Source: Marinomonas sp. UCMA 3892 (GTDB lineage: Bacteria > Pseudomonadota > Gammaproteobacteria > Pseudomonadales > Marinomonadaceae). Taken from it: DNA of 40,964 nucleotides. How positions within the stretch are numbered: position 1 is the first letter of the stretch; each line of letters starts with the position of its first letter. Made by a program: the position numbers and the translations under genes. Of the stretch, positions 32,879 to 40,964 are shown one piece after another. Below the pieces are notes generated by a model. It saw only the letters and a program-made list of their open reading frames with translations. It was not told the DNA's origin and ran no database searches. The stretch spans positions 1 to 40,964 of the forward strand of contig NZ_PTXN01000003.1 in assembly GCF_012726345.1 (NCBI RefSeq), read 5' to 3'.

Positions 32879-33862
32879 ATGTATTCAGAAAAGCAAAATC
32901 AGATAAGTATCTCCGAGATCGGAAGTTTTTTCTCAGGTGGACGCATAATTACCTTGGAAGGACAACCGACCCGTGAAGTTCAGGTTGCTCGTAATGCCAA
33001 GCCTCGATTCGTAGACCTTAACGGCGACTACGTCACAGGTCAGGCCTACGTACAATTCACACGTCAAGCCAAACCAGTATTCGACAGTCCATTAATGTTT
33101 TGGCACGGTGGAGCCATGACGGGTGTAACTTGGGAAACGACCCCTGATGGGCGACCCGGATGGCAAATGTACTTCTTACGTAAAGGCTTCGATACCTATG
33201 TTTGTGACGCTGTAGAGCGTGGCCGTGCTGGCTGGTCACCATATCCAGAGATCTACGATACATCACCGATTTTCCGCACGCGTAACGAAGCTTGGAGTTT
33301 GTTTCGATTCGGTCCGGCATCGAGTTGCAAAGATGAAAATCGCCTAGCAGCTAGTTTTCCAGAGCTAAAGTTCCCGATTGAACAGCTAGATTACTTCTGC
33401 TCACAATTCGTCCCTCGCTGGACTGATCATGGCGCGATAACACTCGATGCCTACTATGCAGCTGTGGAAAAAATTGGTCCCGTTTGGTTGGTAGCACACA
33501 GCCAAGGGGGAAACTTTGCCTTAGAAGCTGCTGCAAAGCACCCTGAGCTATTTCGTGGTGTTGTCGTGATTGAGCCAGCTTCTGCTCCTGCTGATACCGG
33601 AAATGCAGCACAAGTGCCGCATCTGTTTGTGTGGGGCGATTACATAGGTGGTTCTGAAACATGGAAGGGATATAGAGCTCAGGTGGATGCCTATGTTGCT
33701 CAGTTGCAGGATCTCGGCGGCAACGTAGAGGTAATCGATCTTCCAGCGCTGGGAATAGTGGGTAACTCTCACGTACCAATGATGGACTCGAACTCAGATC
33801 AGGTTGCTGACCAAGTTTTCGATTGGATTAAGCGAAAGGACAATGAGTTAGGTGAAAATTAA
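32879..33862 (+). CDS. Alpha/beta hydrolase (esterase-like)
   Basis: A 327-residue hydrolase. ATG 32879 is preferred over ATG 32873 because AGAAGG would be too close to the latter. The nucleophile elbow is A-H-S-Q-G-G (serine at about 208), the oxyanion region is H-G-G-A-M-T-G-V-T-W near 82-91, and a late G-N-S-H-V-P-M-M-D provides the histidine. It ends the TRAP operon and probably hydrolyses an ester or lactone derived from the transported substrate. The last three residues and the stop overlap the start of a RAYT tail repeat, so the C-terminus may be slightly altered. Confidence 0.85.
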   Translation: MYSEKQNQISISEIGSFFSGGRIITLEGQPTREVQVARNAKPRFVDLNGDYVTGQAYVQFTRQAKPVFDSPLMFWHGGAMTGVTWETTPDGRPGWQMYFLRKGFDTYVCDAVERGRAGWSPYPEIYDTSPIFRTRNEAWSLFRFGPASSCKDENRLAASFPELKFPIEQLDYFCSQFVPRWTDHGAITLDAYYAAVEKIGPVWLVAHSQGGNFALEAAAKHPELFRGVVVIEPASAPADTGNAAQVPHLFVWGDYIGGSETWKGYRAQVDAYVAQLQDLGGNVEVIDLPALGIVGNSHVPMMDSNSDQVADQVFDWIKRKDNELGEN

Positions 33863-33975
33863 TGCATCTGGTTCGGTTGCCGATCACTCTTTCTGGGCAT
33901 CACTCACCTACCTGTTCGTTGCTCAATCTCTTCTTTAACAACAATTGGAGCCAGATGAAAATTAATTCATCTGGC
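33850..33975 (-). pseudogene. Two RAYT tail remnants in tandem
   Basis: A degenerate transposase C-terminal segment starts with GGTGAAAATTAATGCATCTGG at the hydrolase stop. A second tail CAATTGGAGCCAGATGAAAA follows at 33942. Only scraps of the coding region survive. Confidence 0.6.
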
Positions 33976-34197
33976 TCGATCTCTTATTTACACGCAGCAC
34001 TAATGGAGATTGCTATCGAACCTATTCAAATGGTCGTTAAGTTAATTTTCAAGCGCAGCGGAAATTGAATCCTTTTAGTAGCCAGTGGGAATGAGACTCG
34101 GGATCTTGCTGATCGTAATTAATTGAATTGATTAGAGTCGGCTAAAAATTCATTTATCTTTAGGTTGCTTTTCCTCTGCGCCTGATGGCTGATCGAA
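33976..34197. other. Non-coding debris before the inverted repeat
   Basis: No gene recognised. A weak tail-like GTCGGCTAAAAATTCATTTATC occurs near 34137. The stretch is stop-rich in all frames that matter. Confidence 0.45.
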
Positions 34198-34277
34198 TTA
34201 AAGGGTCAGAACCCTTAAGAACTGACTATTCTAGTCACTAACCACATTACTATTATTTAAGGGTTCTGACCCTTTAA
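34198..34277. repeat. Perfect 21-base inverted repeat upstream of a RAYT fragment
   Basis: Arm one (34198-34218) contains AAAGGGTCAGAACCCTTAA. Arm two (34257-34277) is its exact reverse complement, separated by 38 bases. Each arm also has internal symmetry (GGGTCAGAACCC). GGGTCAGA-type palindromes flank RAYT genes in many Gammaproteobacteria, and a RAYT N-terminus starts 33 bases later. Confidence 0.85.
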
Positions 34278-34310
34278 GATATTCATTGGTCTCTCTTCAA
34301 AGAGGAAAAG

Positions 34311-34625
34311 ATGCCAAGAAAACCCCGTTTCTTTTTACCTAATATCCAAGTCCATGTTATTCAGCGTGGCGCTTCTCGCGAACCTGTTTTCTTCGAGGAT
34401 GAAGATTACAAAGCGTATGCTTTCTGGATGAAAGAAGCAGCAGTCAAATACAATGTTGCTATGCACGCTTTTGTCTTTATGACAAACCCTGTTCACATTC
34501 TTCTAACTGCTCAATCTAGCACGGGTGTAAGTCAGTTTATGCAACATATTGGTCGGTGTTATGTCCCTTTTATGCCCACAGTATGCAAGCTCTTTAACGT
34601 CAAACTCTTTGGCGTATTCCGTTAG
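34311..34625 (+). pseudogene. RAYT transposase, truncated N-terminal half
   Basis: ATG with GAGGAAAAG upstream gives M-P-R-K-P-R-F-F-L-P-N-I-Q-V-H-V-I-Q-R-G-A-S-R-E-P-V-F-F-E-D-E-D-Y, the start of a REP-associated Y1 transposase. The metal-binding HUH pair is altered: family N-H-V-H-L-L is N-P-V-H-I-L here. After G-R-C-Y-V-P-F (about residue 87) it runs into an inverted transposase piece and stops, so the catalytic tyrosine is missing. Not functional. Confidence 0.8.
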
Positions 34626-34742
34626 CCAATGCACATAAGCAATGAAGTCATCTTCACTGGCAAAACACACTTGGCGGTTGTTGCCACACTAGATCATGTG
34701 TTGCGGGATGCCAATCGGACAAAGTCGTGGAAGTCTCGCCAT
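34575..34742 (-). pseudogene. Second RAYT N-terminal fragment, inverted
   Basis: From ATG 34742 on the minus strand: M-A-R-L-P-R-L-C-P-I-G-I-P-Q-H-M-I, stop, C-G-N-N-R-Q-V-C-F-A-S-E-D-D-F-I-A-Y-V-H-W-L-T-E-Y-A-K-E-F-D-V-K-E-L-A-Y-C-G-H. This is a different RAYT subtype from its head-to-head neighbour and carries an internal stop. The same subtype appears as a tiny piece at 24012-24060. Confidence 0.8.
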
Positions 34743-34763
34743 ATTTCATCTGCCCCCAATTTT

Positions 34764-35048
34764 ACCCAATTTAAGGAACTGGAAGAGTTAGGCATAGTGC
34801 TGTCTGCCCGTACCACACACAGCACGCAGTTGCCCCATGCTCGCGAGCGGGCACCACGCGATGCTCAATCAATGTATGGGATTCAGCTTCACGCCATGAC
34901 GGCCGGTGATTGGAAAGCGGCTGAGGCAGCAATGCTCGGCGATGGGGTGTCATGAGAGGACGGATGTCAGCTCGGGGCATCCATATGATTTCCAAATAGA
35001 AATTAAATGTGCGAGAATCACTGACAAAATACCAAATAAAGTTGCAAT
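34764..35048. other. Left part of the cassette, no identified gene
   Basis: An open frame on the plus strand ends A-Q-S-M-Y-G-I-Q-L-H-A-M-T-A-G-D-W-K-A-A-E-A-A-M-L at 34955, but it has no start of its own and I do not recognise it; it may be the tail of a donor gene. The MarR promoter should lie in 34960-35060. Confidence 0.35.
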
Positions 35049-35069
35049 ATGGAAATCTATAGGAATCCC

Positions 35070-35534
35070 ATGATCACTGTTCAAACTAACGTAGAGCCCG
35101 GCGTTTTGGAGAACGCGCTCTCACATCTCCAATGTATTCTCGTAGCACGCCGCACCCGCTATACGCCCGAGGCGGTGAGTTGGGCGCAGTACGACATTCT
35201 TGAGCTTCTCCGCTTGCAAGGCCCCATGACGCCCTCGCTGCTAGGCGACAAGCTCGGTGCAGCTCGAACAGGTATCTCCAAGTCTTTGCGCGTGCTCAAG
35301 GATTTCAATCTGGTGGAGCAAATGCAGGGCGACGGGGATCGTCGCGAGCAGGTCACTACGCTAACGCAGCAAGGACGCGATTTCCTTATACGCGCCGCCA
35401 CCGGCAGGCATGACGCAGCACAGTGTGTCATGGCTGCACTAACGCCCGGTGAGCAGGCCATGTTCACGGAACTCTGCGAGAAAGTCAGCGCTGCATTGAC
35501 TTCCCATGCCGCTGAGCAGGGGCCTCGCGCATGA
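35070..35534 (+). CDS. MarR-family transcriptional regulator
   Basis: A 154-residue winged-helix protein: A-Q-Y-D-I-L-E-L-L-R-L-Q-G-P-M-T-P-S-L-L-G-D-K-L-G-A-A-R-T-G-I-S-K-S-L-R-V-L-K, followed by the wing (G-D-G-D-R-R-E-Q-V-T-T-L-T-Q-Q-G). ATG 35070 has AGGAA at the right distance; an in-frame ATG at 35049 does not. Its stop overlaps the ATG of the UvrA-like gene by four bases (ATGA), so they form a coupled two-gene operon. It probably controls this operon in response to a drug. Confidence 0.88.
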   Translation: MITVQTNVEPGVLENALSHLQCILVARRTRYTPEAVSWAQYDILELLRLQGPMTPSLLGDKLGAARTGISKSLRVLKDFNLVEQMQGDGDRREQVTTLTQQGRDFLIRAATGRHDAAQCVMAALTPGEQAMFTELCEKVSAALTSHAAEQGPRA

Positions 35535-37816
35535 GCCCCGTACACTCACCGTACCAGGACATGGAGATTATCGGTGCGCGCAACAACAACCTGCGCAGCG
35601 TTACCGTGAAGGTTCCCAAGCACTGCATCACAGTGTTCACTGGCGTGTCCGGTTCAGGAAAGTCCTCATTGGTGTTTGACACGATCGCAGCTGAATCCCA
35701 ACGTCAGTTCAACGAAAGCCACAGTGCCTTCATACGGCACCGTCTACCGCACTACGGCCAACCGCAGGCCGATGCCTTATGCAATTTGCCAGCGTCAATC
35801 GTGGTTGATCAGAAGCCATTAGGCAGCAATGCGCGCTCGACAGTAGGGACGGCCACCGATATACAACCTTTGCTGCGGCTACTGTTCTCGCGCCTAGGCG
35901 AACCATTCGTGGGCTATTCCAATGTGTTCTCGTTCAATCACCCACAGGGGATGTGCCCGACCTGCCAAGGGCTGGGCATGGTCGACGAGTTTGACCTTGA
36001 TGTCATGTTCGACCGCAGCAAATCCCTGAATCAAGGAGCGATCCGGTTTCCCACATTTGCTCGCGGCACATTTCGTTGGAAGCGCTACGCTTACTCAGGC
36101 TTGTTTGATTGCGACAAACCGCTCGCCGACTACACCGCGGACGAATGGCAGACGTTGCTGTATGCAGACGATCTTGCCGTGAGCAATCCGCTCCCCGGAT
36201 GGCCATCATCGGCGCGGTTTCAGGGCGTCGTTCCGCGCTTTCGTCGAGCCTATCTAGATCATGAGCCTAGTCGCCTTACCAAGGCAGAACGTGAAGGGCT
36301 CGCTCATGTCATCACTCGTCAACGGTGCCAAGCTTGTGGTGGCGCCCGCCTCAATCCAACCATCCTCTCATGCAAGATCAAGGGAAAATCCATCGCGGAC
36401 TGCGGCAATTTGGAGATATCCGACCTGCTGCTCTTCATCCGGACGATAGATTCGGAAGCCATCGCTACAGTGCTGACAGCCATTATTGAAAGGCTAGAGC
36501 AGATGCGAGCTATCGGTCTGGACTACCTCAGCTTGGGCCGTGAAACTGCGAGCCTGTCGGGCGGCGAGTCCCAGCGTGTGAAGATGGTTCGCCATCTTGG
36601 TAGCAGTCTGGCCGACATTGCCTACATCTTCGATGAGCCCAGCGTTGGGCTGCATCCAAGTGATGTTCACCAACTCAACACATTGCTGCGTAGCCTGCGT
36701 GACAAAGGTAATACCATCTTGGTGGTGGAGCACGATCCAGATGTTATCGCCATTGCCGATCATGTGGTGGATATGGGGCCGGGCGCTGGGAAGGGTGGCG
36801 GCCATGTGGTGTACCAAGGCGATTACGCAGGCTTACGGCAAGCAGATACCTTGACGGGGCGTTACCTGCTACGGGCTACGCCGATGAAACGCGAGCCGCG
36901 CTCTGCGACGGGACAGATCGCCTTGCAGCATCTTTCGCTACACAACTTGCAAGATGTCAACATATCCATACCAACTGGTGTTCTGACCGTAGTGACGGGG
37001 GTCGCTGGCTCTGGCAAAAGCACGCTCGTCAACCGCTTGCTGCTCCGCCATTGCCCAGATGCCATCTTGATCGACCAGAAAAGTTTGGGAGGAACGCGGC
37101 GCTCGTCGGTCTCAAGCTATACCGGTGTGCTTGACGAGATTCGCTCAGGCTTCACGAAAGCCAGCGGTCAGCCCGCCAGCTTGTTCAGCAATAACGCTCA
37201 AGGGGCGTGCCCAGCCTGTAAGGGCCTGGGCTTGATCCATACTGACTTGGCTTTCATGGACAGCGTAGAAACGCCTTGTGATGCCTGCAGTGCCACAGGA
37301 TTCAACGAGGCAGCACGGGCGATTACCTGGATGGGTTGCAATATAGCCCAAGTTCTCGCTTTCTCTGTGGAACAGGCGCTGCGGCATTTCCAAGCCTACC
37401 AAGAAATCGTTGAGCCATTGCACAGGCTCTCCAATGTCGGATTGGGCTATCTATCTCTGGGACAGCGGCTAAACACCCTATCAGGCGGTGAGCGCCAGCG
37501 CCTGAAACTGGCATGCCGATTGGCTGAAGAAGGCAGCTTGTATGTTTTTGACGAGCCGACGTCTGGTCTGCATATGTCCGATGTTGATCGGTTGCTTACC
37601 ATCCTTGATGACCTCACGCAGCGAGGTGCCACCGTCATCGTAGTCGAACACAACTTGGATGTTATGGCCCATGCAGACTGGTTGATCGAGATGGGCCCAG
37701 GTGCAGGCAAGAAAGGCGGAAAAGTCATCTTCGAGGGTTTGCCTACGGCAATGATCAGCGCCTCGAAATCTGTAACAGGACCGTTCCTTCGGCACCATTT
37801 GACTGAGCAACAGTGA
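35531..37816 (+). CDS. UvrA-like ABC ATPase (UvrA2/DrrC-type, drug tolerance)
   Basis: A 761-residue protein with two UvrA-type ATPase halves. Walker A motifs are GVSGSGKSS (38-46) and GVAGSGKST (490-498); signatures are LSGGESQRV (342-350) and LSGGERQRL; Walker B lines are Y-I-F-D-E-P-S-V-G-L and Y-V-F-D-E-P-T-S-G-L. Zinc-finger cysteines appear as C-P-T-C, C-Q-A-C, C-P-A-C and C-D-A-C. It is about 180 residues shorter than housekeeping UvrA (about 940), so the UvrB-binding part is probably missing. Such shortened proteins are tied to tolerance of DNA-intercalating antibiotics. The MarR partner fits; the DNA is GC-rich and acquired. Confidence 0.9.
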   Translation: MSPVHSPYQDMEIIGARNNNLRSVTVKVPKHCITVFTGVSGSGKSSLVFDTIAAESQRQFNESHSAFIRHRLPHYGQPQADALCNLPASIVVDQKPLGSNARSTVGTATDIQPLLRLLFSRLGEPFVGYSNVFSFNHPQGMCPTCQGLGMVDEFDLDVMFDRSKSLNQGAIRFPTFARGTFRWKRYAYSGLFDCDKPLADYTADEWQTLLYADDLAVSNPLPGWPSSARFQGVVPRFRRAYLDHEPSRLTKAEREGLAHVITRQRCQACGGARLNPTILSCKIKGKSIADCGNLEISDLLLFIRTIDSEAIATVLTAIIERLEQMRAIGLDYLSLGRETASLSGGESQRVKMVRHLGSSLADIAYIFDEPSVGLHPSDVHQLNTLLRSLRDKGNTILVVEHDPDVIAIADHVVDMGPGAGKGGGHVVYQGDYAGLRQADTLTGRYLLRATPMKREPRSATGQIALQHLSLHNLQDVNISIPTGVLTVVTGVAGSGKSTLVNRLLLRHCPDAILIDQKSLGGTRRSSVSSYTGVLDEIRSGFTKASGQPASLFSNNAQGACPACKGLGLIHTDLAFMDSVETPCDACSATGFNEAARAITWMGCNIAQVLAFSVEQALRHFQAYQEIVEPLHRLSNVGLGYLSLGQRLNTLSGGERQRLKLACRLAEEGSLYVFDEPTSGLHMSDVDRLLTILDDLTQRGATVIVVEHNLDVMAHADWLIEMGPGAGKKGGKVIFEGLPTAMISASKSVTGPFLRHHLTEQQ

Positions 37817-38104
37817 GGTAATGCATGGAGCGGCGGCACCTGTGTTGCTTTCCTGCCGTCGCTGAAGAGCTGGACGTGGTACTGTTTGCGCGCAGCTGCC
37901 CCCTACGGGCAAACACTTATTGAGTCAAGCTGACGACCCGTGTTCTATTTTCATCTGGCTTCAATTTCAACTTAATTAATCACCAAGACAGAATTGACTG
38001 GAGTCGGTTCGCTCAAGGTGAATTCCAAGAGTAAGTATTTACAAGTGGACAGATGCACATCAACACAGAAATAGATATTGTTATAGAGGGTATCCATGAA
38101 CTGC
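37817..38104. other. Right edge of the cassette
   Basis: No gene seen. It contains GC-rich donor sequence to about 37945, then the RAYT tail copy at 37946, and native AT-rich DNA up to the MFS stop. Confidence 0.5.
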
Positions 38105-39268
38105 TCAGGCTTTTTCACTTTCCGGTAACGGCAATCGACGTTCGTTGTACACGACCAAATACACGAAGAATAGTATGCAGAGACTACACAAAGTCAGGAC
38201 TATACCTAAATGCTGAGACAACCCTACCAAGACCAAACCACCACCTAACATCAAGTAGTACATCGAGCCCAAGATCGCACCGGCAGTCCCCATGCACTCT
38301 TTATAATTGCGCAGAGCGCGCGCTAGTATGTTCGGTATCGCTATACCATACGCCATGACCACTAACATCATCGGCAGTACGAACCATACGGTCTCTTCAA
38401 ACAATAACAACAATACACCGCCACTCAGGGAAAGAATGCACGCCAACGTGAGTTGCGAGGGAAACTGCCAGTGTTTGCTAACCAAAAATTTGTTAATCAC
38501 CGCACCAACACCGACACCTGCTGCTAAGATGAGACCTGTATAGCCAAACCAATCATCCGGAAGTTCAAGCTTAGAGAAAAGGAACGGTGCCAGTTGATAG
38601 TAACTAAACATACAAATGTTAAATAACGCGACTAGCGATGCACTAAGCCAAATATCGCCGTCCTTCAACATTTTAACCAAAGTTTCTCCAAACGAGCTCG
38701 CCGATATCTGCTTGGGACAGGTTTCCGGTAGTTTCAAATATGCATACCCAAAAAGTACAGCAGCCAAAATGACCAAGCCTCCGAATACGCCTTGATATCC
38801 CCAATAATACGTCAGCAATGCACCACTTAAGACACCCACTGCGGGACTAACGGCCATCGCAATCCCCATGATCGAAAAAATTTTAGCCAATTCAGGACCG
38901 TCAAAGCGATCTCGCATCGCAGTTTGCGTCCCTACGGATCCAACAGATGCACCAAAGGCCGCTAACATACGTGCGGCTAACAACACGATGAAACTACTGC
39001 TTAGTAAAGCAACTATTGAAGCGATTAAATAGAGCATTAGACCCAACAAAATGCTAGGACGTCGCCCAATGATGTCGCACATACGCCCCCAAAACACTAC
39101 ACCCAATGCAAAGGCGAAGAAGTAACATGATAGTGTTTGTGCTGCTATTGCCGCGCTAACTTGAAATCCATCAGCAATATGGGTCAAAGCCGGACTGTAT
39201 ATCGTTTCAACCACTTGGGGAAACATCATCAATGACGTTGCCAGAGTCAGGGTCAGTCTACGTTTCAT
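38105..39268 (-). CDS. MFS drug/metabolite exporter (Bcr/CflA-like)
   Basis: A 387-residue inner-membrane transporter with 12 hydrophobic segments. Starting at ATG 39268 gives a normal DHA1-type N-terminus (L-A-T-S-L-M-M-F-P-Q-V-V-E-T-I-Y-S-P-A-L); an in-frame ATG at 39298 lacks a ribosome site. The loop between helices 2 and 3, G-R-M-C-D-I-I-G-R-R-P, is the MFS motif A, and A-x-S-P-A-V-G-V-L-S-G near helix 5 resembles motif C of antiporters. It diverges from an AraC regulator by 99 bases. Substrate unknown. Confidence 0.9.
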   Translation of the reverse strand: MKRRLTLTLATSLMMFPQVVETIYSPALTHIADGFQVSAAIAAQTLSCYFFAFALGVVFWGRMCDIIGRRPSILLGLMLYLIASIVALLSSSFIVLLAARMLAAFGASVGSVGTQTAMRDRFDGPELAKIFSIMGIAMAVSPAVGVLSGALLTYYWGYQGVFGGLVILAAVLFGYAYLKLPETCPKQISASSFGETLVKMLKDGDIWLSASLVALFNICMFSYYQLAPFLFSKLELPDDWFGYTGLILAAGVGVGAVINKFLVSKHWQFPSQLTLACILSLSGGVLLLLFEETVWFVLPMMLVVMAYGIAIPNILARALRNYKECMGTAGAILGSMYYLMLGGGLVLVGLSQHLGIVLTLCSLCILFFVYLVVYNERRLPLPESEKA

Positions 39269-39367
39269 AAAAAATCCATAACCAAAAATAAGATACATAC
39301 GGTAGCATCTTGCCCATAGAGACGATTACAATAAGAAAGACAATAAATTTACAAAATAGGACACAAT

Positions 39368-40135
39368 ATGGCATGGCTTCAGGCACAGGACAGTTTTAAC
39401 CCTGATGCCTTAAACAATCGTGTATTGGGAATTGCCGCCGAATTGGCACAGCACGATTCTGGCGTCCATTATCATGACAAAGGGCAGTTATTATTCTGCA
39501 AACAAGGCAGTATGCGGATCACACTAGATAACAGCCTTTGCCTGCTCCCTCCGGCAAGGGTTGCTTGGATTCCGCCTCACGTAGAACACCGTGTGAAAGT
39601 GAATGACGTCGTTGGCTATCGTTCCATTTATATAGATTGCAATCACTATCATGGCATGCCTGAAGAGGTTACCGTATTAACCGCCTCACCACTTTTGCGT
39701 GAGGTTCTGGAACGTATTGCGTTAGCACCATTCAACACGAACTGGCAAGATGGCGCTTACGCCAATATTTTGGCCGTCTGCCTTGACGAAATCACATCAG
39801 CACCGCTTGAAGTGACGTTACTGCCACTGCCCACTGATCGGCGTCTACGCCACCTCGTTGCTCAAGAAGCGCTCCCACCGTTGAACAGACTCTCACATCT
39901 TATAGGCGCTTCCGAAAAAACAATTAGCAGAATATTTCGACGCGAAACGGGCTTGAGTTACCAGCAATGGCGTCAACAATGGCGATTGAATAAAGCGATT
40001 GAGCTACTCTCCATAGGGTGGTGCCAATCTGAAGTGGCCTCTCAGTTGGCATTCTCCAGCGACAGCGCCTTCACTACTTTTTTCAAGAATATGGTAGGTT
40101 GCCCACCGAAAATTTATATGGACAGGCGAAAATAA
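39368..40135 (+). CDS. AraC-family transcriptional regulator
   Basis: A 255-residue regulator. The N-terminal part is a cupin-like sensor (V-H-Y-H-D-K-G-Q-L-L-F-C-K-Q-G, then W-I-P-P-H-V-E-H-R-V), and the last ~90 residues form the double helix-turn-helix (L-S-H-L-I-G-A-S-E-K-T-I-S-R-I-F-R-R-E-T-G-L-S-Y-Q-Q-W-R and V-A-S-Q-L-A-F-S-S-D-S-A-F-T-T-F-F-K). It diverges from the MFS exporter, the layout of local regulators of export genes. The third module copy begins about 90 bases after its stop. Confidence 0.9.
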   Translation: MAWLQAQDSFNPDALNNRVLGIAAELAQHDSGVHYHDKGQLLFCKQGSMRITLDNSLCLLPPARVAWIPPHVEHRVKVNDVVGYRSIYIDCNHYHGMPEEVTVLTASPLLREVLERIALAPFNTNWQDGAYANILAVCLDEITSAPLEVTLLPLPTDRRLRHLVAQEALPPLNRLSHLIGASEKTISRIFRRETGLSYQQWRQQWRLNKAIELLSIGWCQSEVASQLAFSSDSAFTTFFKNMVGCPPKIYMDRRK

Positions 40136-40223
40136 GCGCTGTTTGTGACAAAAAAACTGTCGGGTTAGGCTGTCATTTTTGTGCCAACCATCAATAACAG
40201 TTGGGGGCAAATAAAAATGAAAC

Positions 40224-40964
40224 TGTAATATTTTATGCTTGCGAGAATATGCGTTACGTTTTGGGGTCATAACCAGGCTATTTACCAACAATTGCCCACA
40301 ATTGAAAAATCTATTTTCCTTGCAACCCGTACTGGAAGTTTTTAGAATCACACATAGTGCTTCAGGGCGCATCCGACTCGCGGAAAAAGGTTAACCTTAC
40401 CTGTAATGCTCCACCCTTCTATACGACATTTTAGCTTTCTGTGCTTTCGCGAGTTAAGTGCAACCTATGTAGGAGAGCTTAAATGAAAATCTTGCCAAAT
40501 AACCCCAGCATTGAATATCTACATCGTGCCGCACGTGCTTTGCGGTCCAAACATCGCGCAGGCGATCCAAGTGTCGTCGAGCTGATCAGTCATTTCGATA
40601 CTTCTTTTCAAAATTTGCAAACTGAGCAAGTCTTATTGCAACCCTTCTCTATTTTAGATGCACAAAGAGTCATTGCTCGACAATATGGCTTTGCCAGTTG
40701 GCGCCGCTTGAAGTTATTCATTCAAAAATCCACTCAACCAAGTGCCGACTATGACCCAGCTCTAGCTGAGCAGTTAACTCGACGCAATGCTATGCGTATC
40801 GCTCTGATGCGCCGTTATACATCTAAAAAAGCTGGCTGGTTCGACCACTTAGATGATTTTAATGAAGAGTCCGTCGAGATGCTCGAAGCGATCTATGACA
40901 AATACGGATGGGTCGGCCCTCAAATCGTTGGACGAGAAGGGATAGAGGCGTGTTACTGGTTAGG
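40224..40964 (+). repeat. Repeated module, copy C (runs off window)
   Basis: Starts at TGTAATATTTTATGCTTGCG like copy A (22117) and matches it through the ~260-base leader and the gene to the window edge, with scattered substitutions and small length changes. A tail-like CAGTTGGGGGCAAATAAAAA occurs about 25 bases before it, at 40199. Confidence 0.85.
40483..40964 (+). CDS. DUF6624-like protein, second copy (partial at window edge)
   Basis: The first 160 codons of a close homologue of the gene at 22381, with the same AGGAGAGCTTAA site. Differences are mostly conservative (for example A-L-M-R-R-Y-T-S-K-K against A-M-M-R-R-Y-S-P-K-K), and the frame is open to the edge, into the DUF6624-like part (Y-D-K-Y-G-W-V-G-P-Q-I-V-G). 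Whether it is complete and followed by a NYN gene lies outside the window. Confidence 0.7.
   Translation, partial: MKILPNNPSIEYLHRAARALRSKHRAGDPSVVELISHFDTSFQNLQTEQVLLQPFSILDAQRVIARQYGFASWRRLKLFIQKSTQPSADYDPALAEQLTRRNAMRIALMRRYTSKKAGWFDHLDDFNEESVEMLEAIYDKYGWVGPQIVGREGIEACYWL

Larger units (their letters stand above)
34742..37968. mobile_element. GC-richer cassette bracketed by same-orientation RAYT tails
   Basis: TATTTCATCTGCCCCCAATT (34742) and TATTTTCATCTGGCTTCAAT (37946) are same-orientation copies of the RAYT tail on either side of a MarR plus UvrA-like gene pair. Base composition inside is clearly more GC-rich than either flank, indicating foreign DNA. No transposase or integrase lies inside. 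Confidence 0.55.

Noticed and set aside
34629..34955. 108-codon plus-strand frame before the MarR gene
   Set aside because: Its first half is antisense to a transposase fragment; only the last ~60 codons might be a gene tail, unrecognised.
40004..40372. 122-codon minus-strand frame over the AraC end and module leader, and its equivalent at 21912-22187
   Set aside because: The shared stretch only reflects the repeated leader DNA; it overlaps the AraC gene and has no family resemblance.

Overview
The window looks like the chromosome of a marine gammaproteobacterium, most likely Marinomonas or a close Oceanospirillales relative. This is inferred from protein character and from a gene order (polA, thrB, zur-znuC-znuB) that resembles, from memory, the znuA-zur-znuCB / thrB / polA neighbourhood of Pseudomonas. 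No database search was possible.

Positions 1-17350 are mostly core genome. An IS3-type element runs off the left edge. Next comes a leftward zinc operon (NicO-type metal permease, zur, znuC, znuB) with a good Zur box in front of it; all three of NicO, Zur and ZnuC carry histidine-rich segments, and no znuA is present. Then follow marC, an AcrAB-like RND pump with a divergent TetR-type gene, a LysE exporter, a DUF1007 protein, homoserine kinase, a membrane diguanylate cyclase, a WYL regulator divergent from a VOC protein, and DNA polymerase I.

From the 3' end of polA to about 28.5 kb the DNA is accessory and heavily reworked. It holds a PemK/MazF-like protein, a Spot 42/ErsA-like small RNA candidate, a long anti-phage-type dCTP deaminase, a DUF6624-like protein, a Fic AMP-transferase and a NYN-domain protein. 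Between them lie gene fragments: NAD(P)-binding protein, MetE-like, LysR, PoxB-like, and a divergent second copy of the last 16 codons of polA. Almost every junction carries decayed ends of a REP-associated (RAYT, IS200/Y1-like) transposase with a recurring tail beginning CAATTGGGGTCAGATGAAAA. I read this as a polA-downstream defence/accessory hotspot.

A DUF6624-NYN module with a ~260 bp leader occurs three times (22.1, 26.8 and 40.2 kb). The first two copies have decayed in complementary ways, and the third runs off the window.

Positions 28.5-33.9 kb carry an intact catabolic/uptake operon: a LysR regulator divergent from a TRAP transporter (DctP-DctQ-DctM), a tautomerase-like protein and an alpha/beta hydrolase. 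Positions 34.2-34.75 kb hold RAYT N-terminal pieces beside a 21 bp inverted repeat. Positions 34.76-37.95 kb form a GC-richer cassette (MarR plus a UvrA-like ABC protein) bracketed by two same-orientation copies of the RAYT tail. The window closes with a divergent MFS exporter / AraC regulator pair and the third DUF6624 module.
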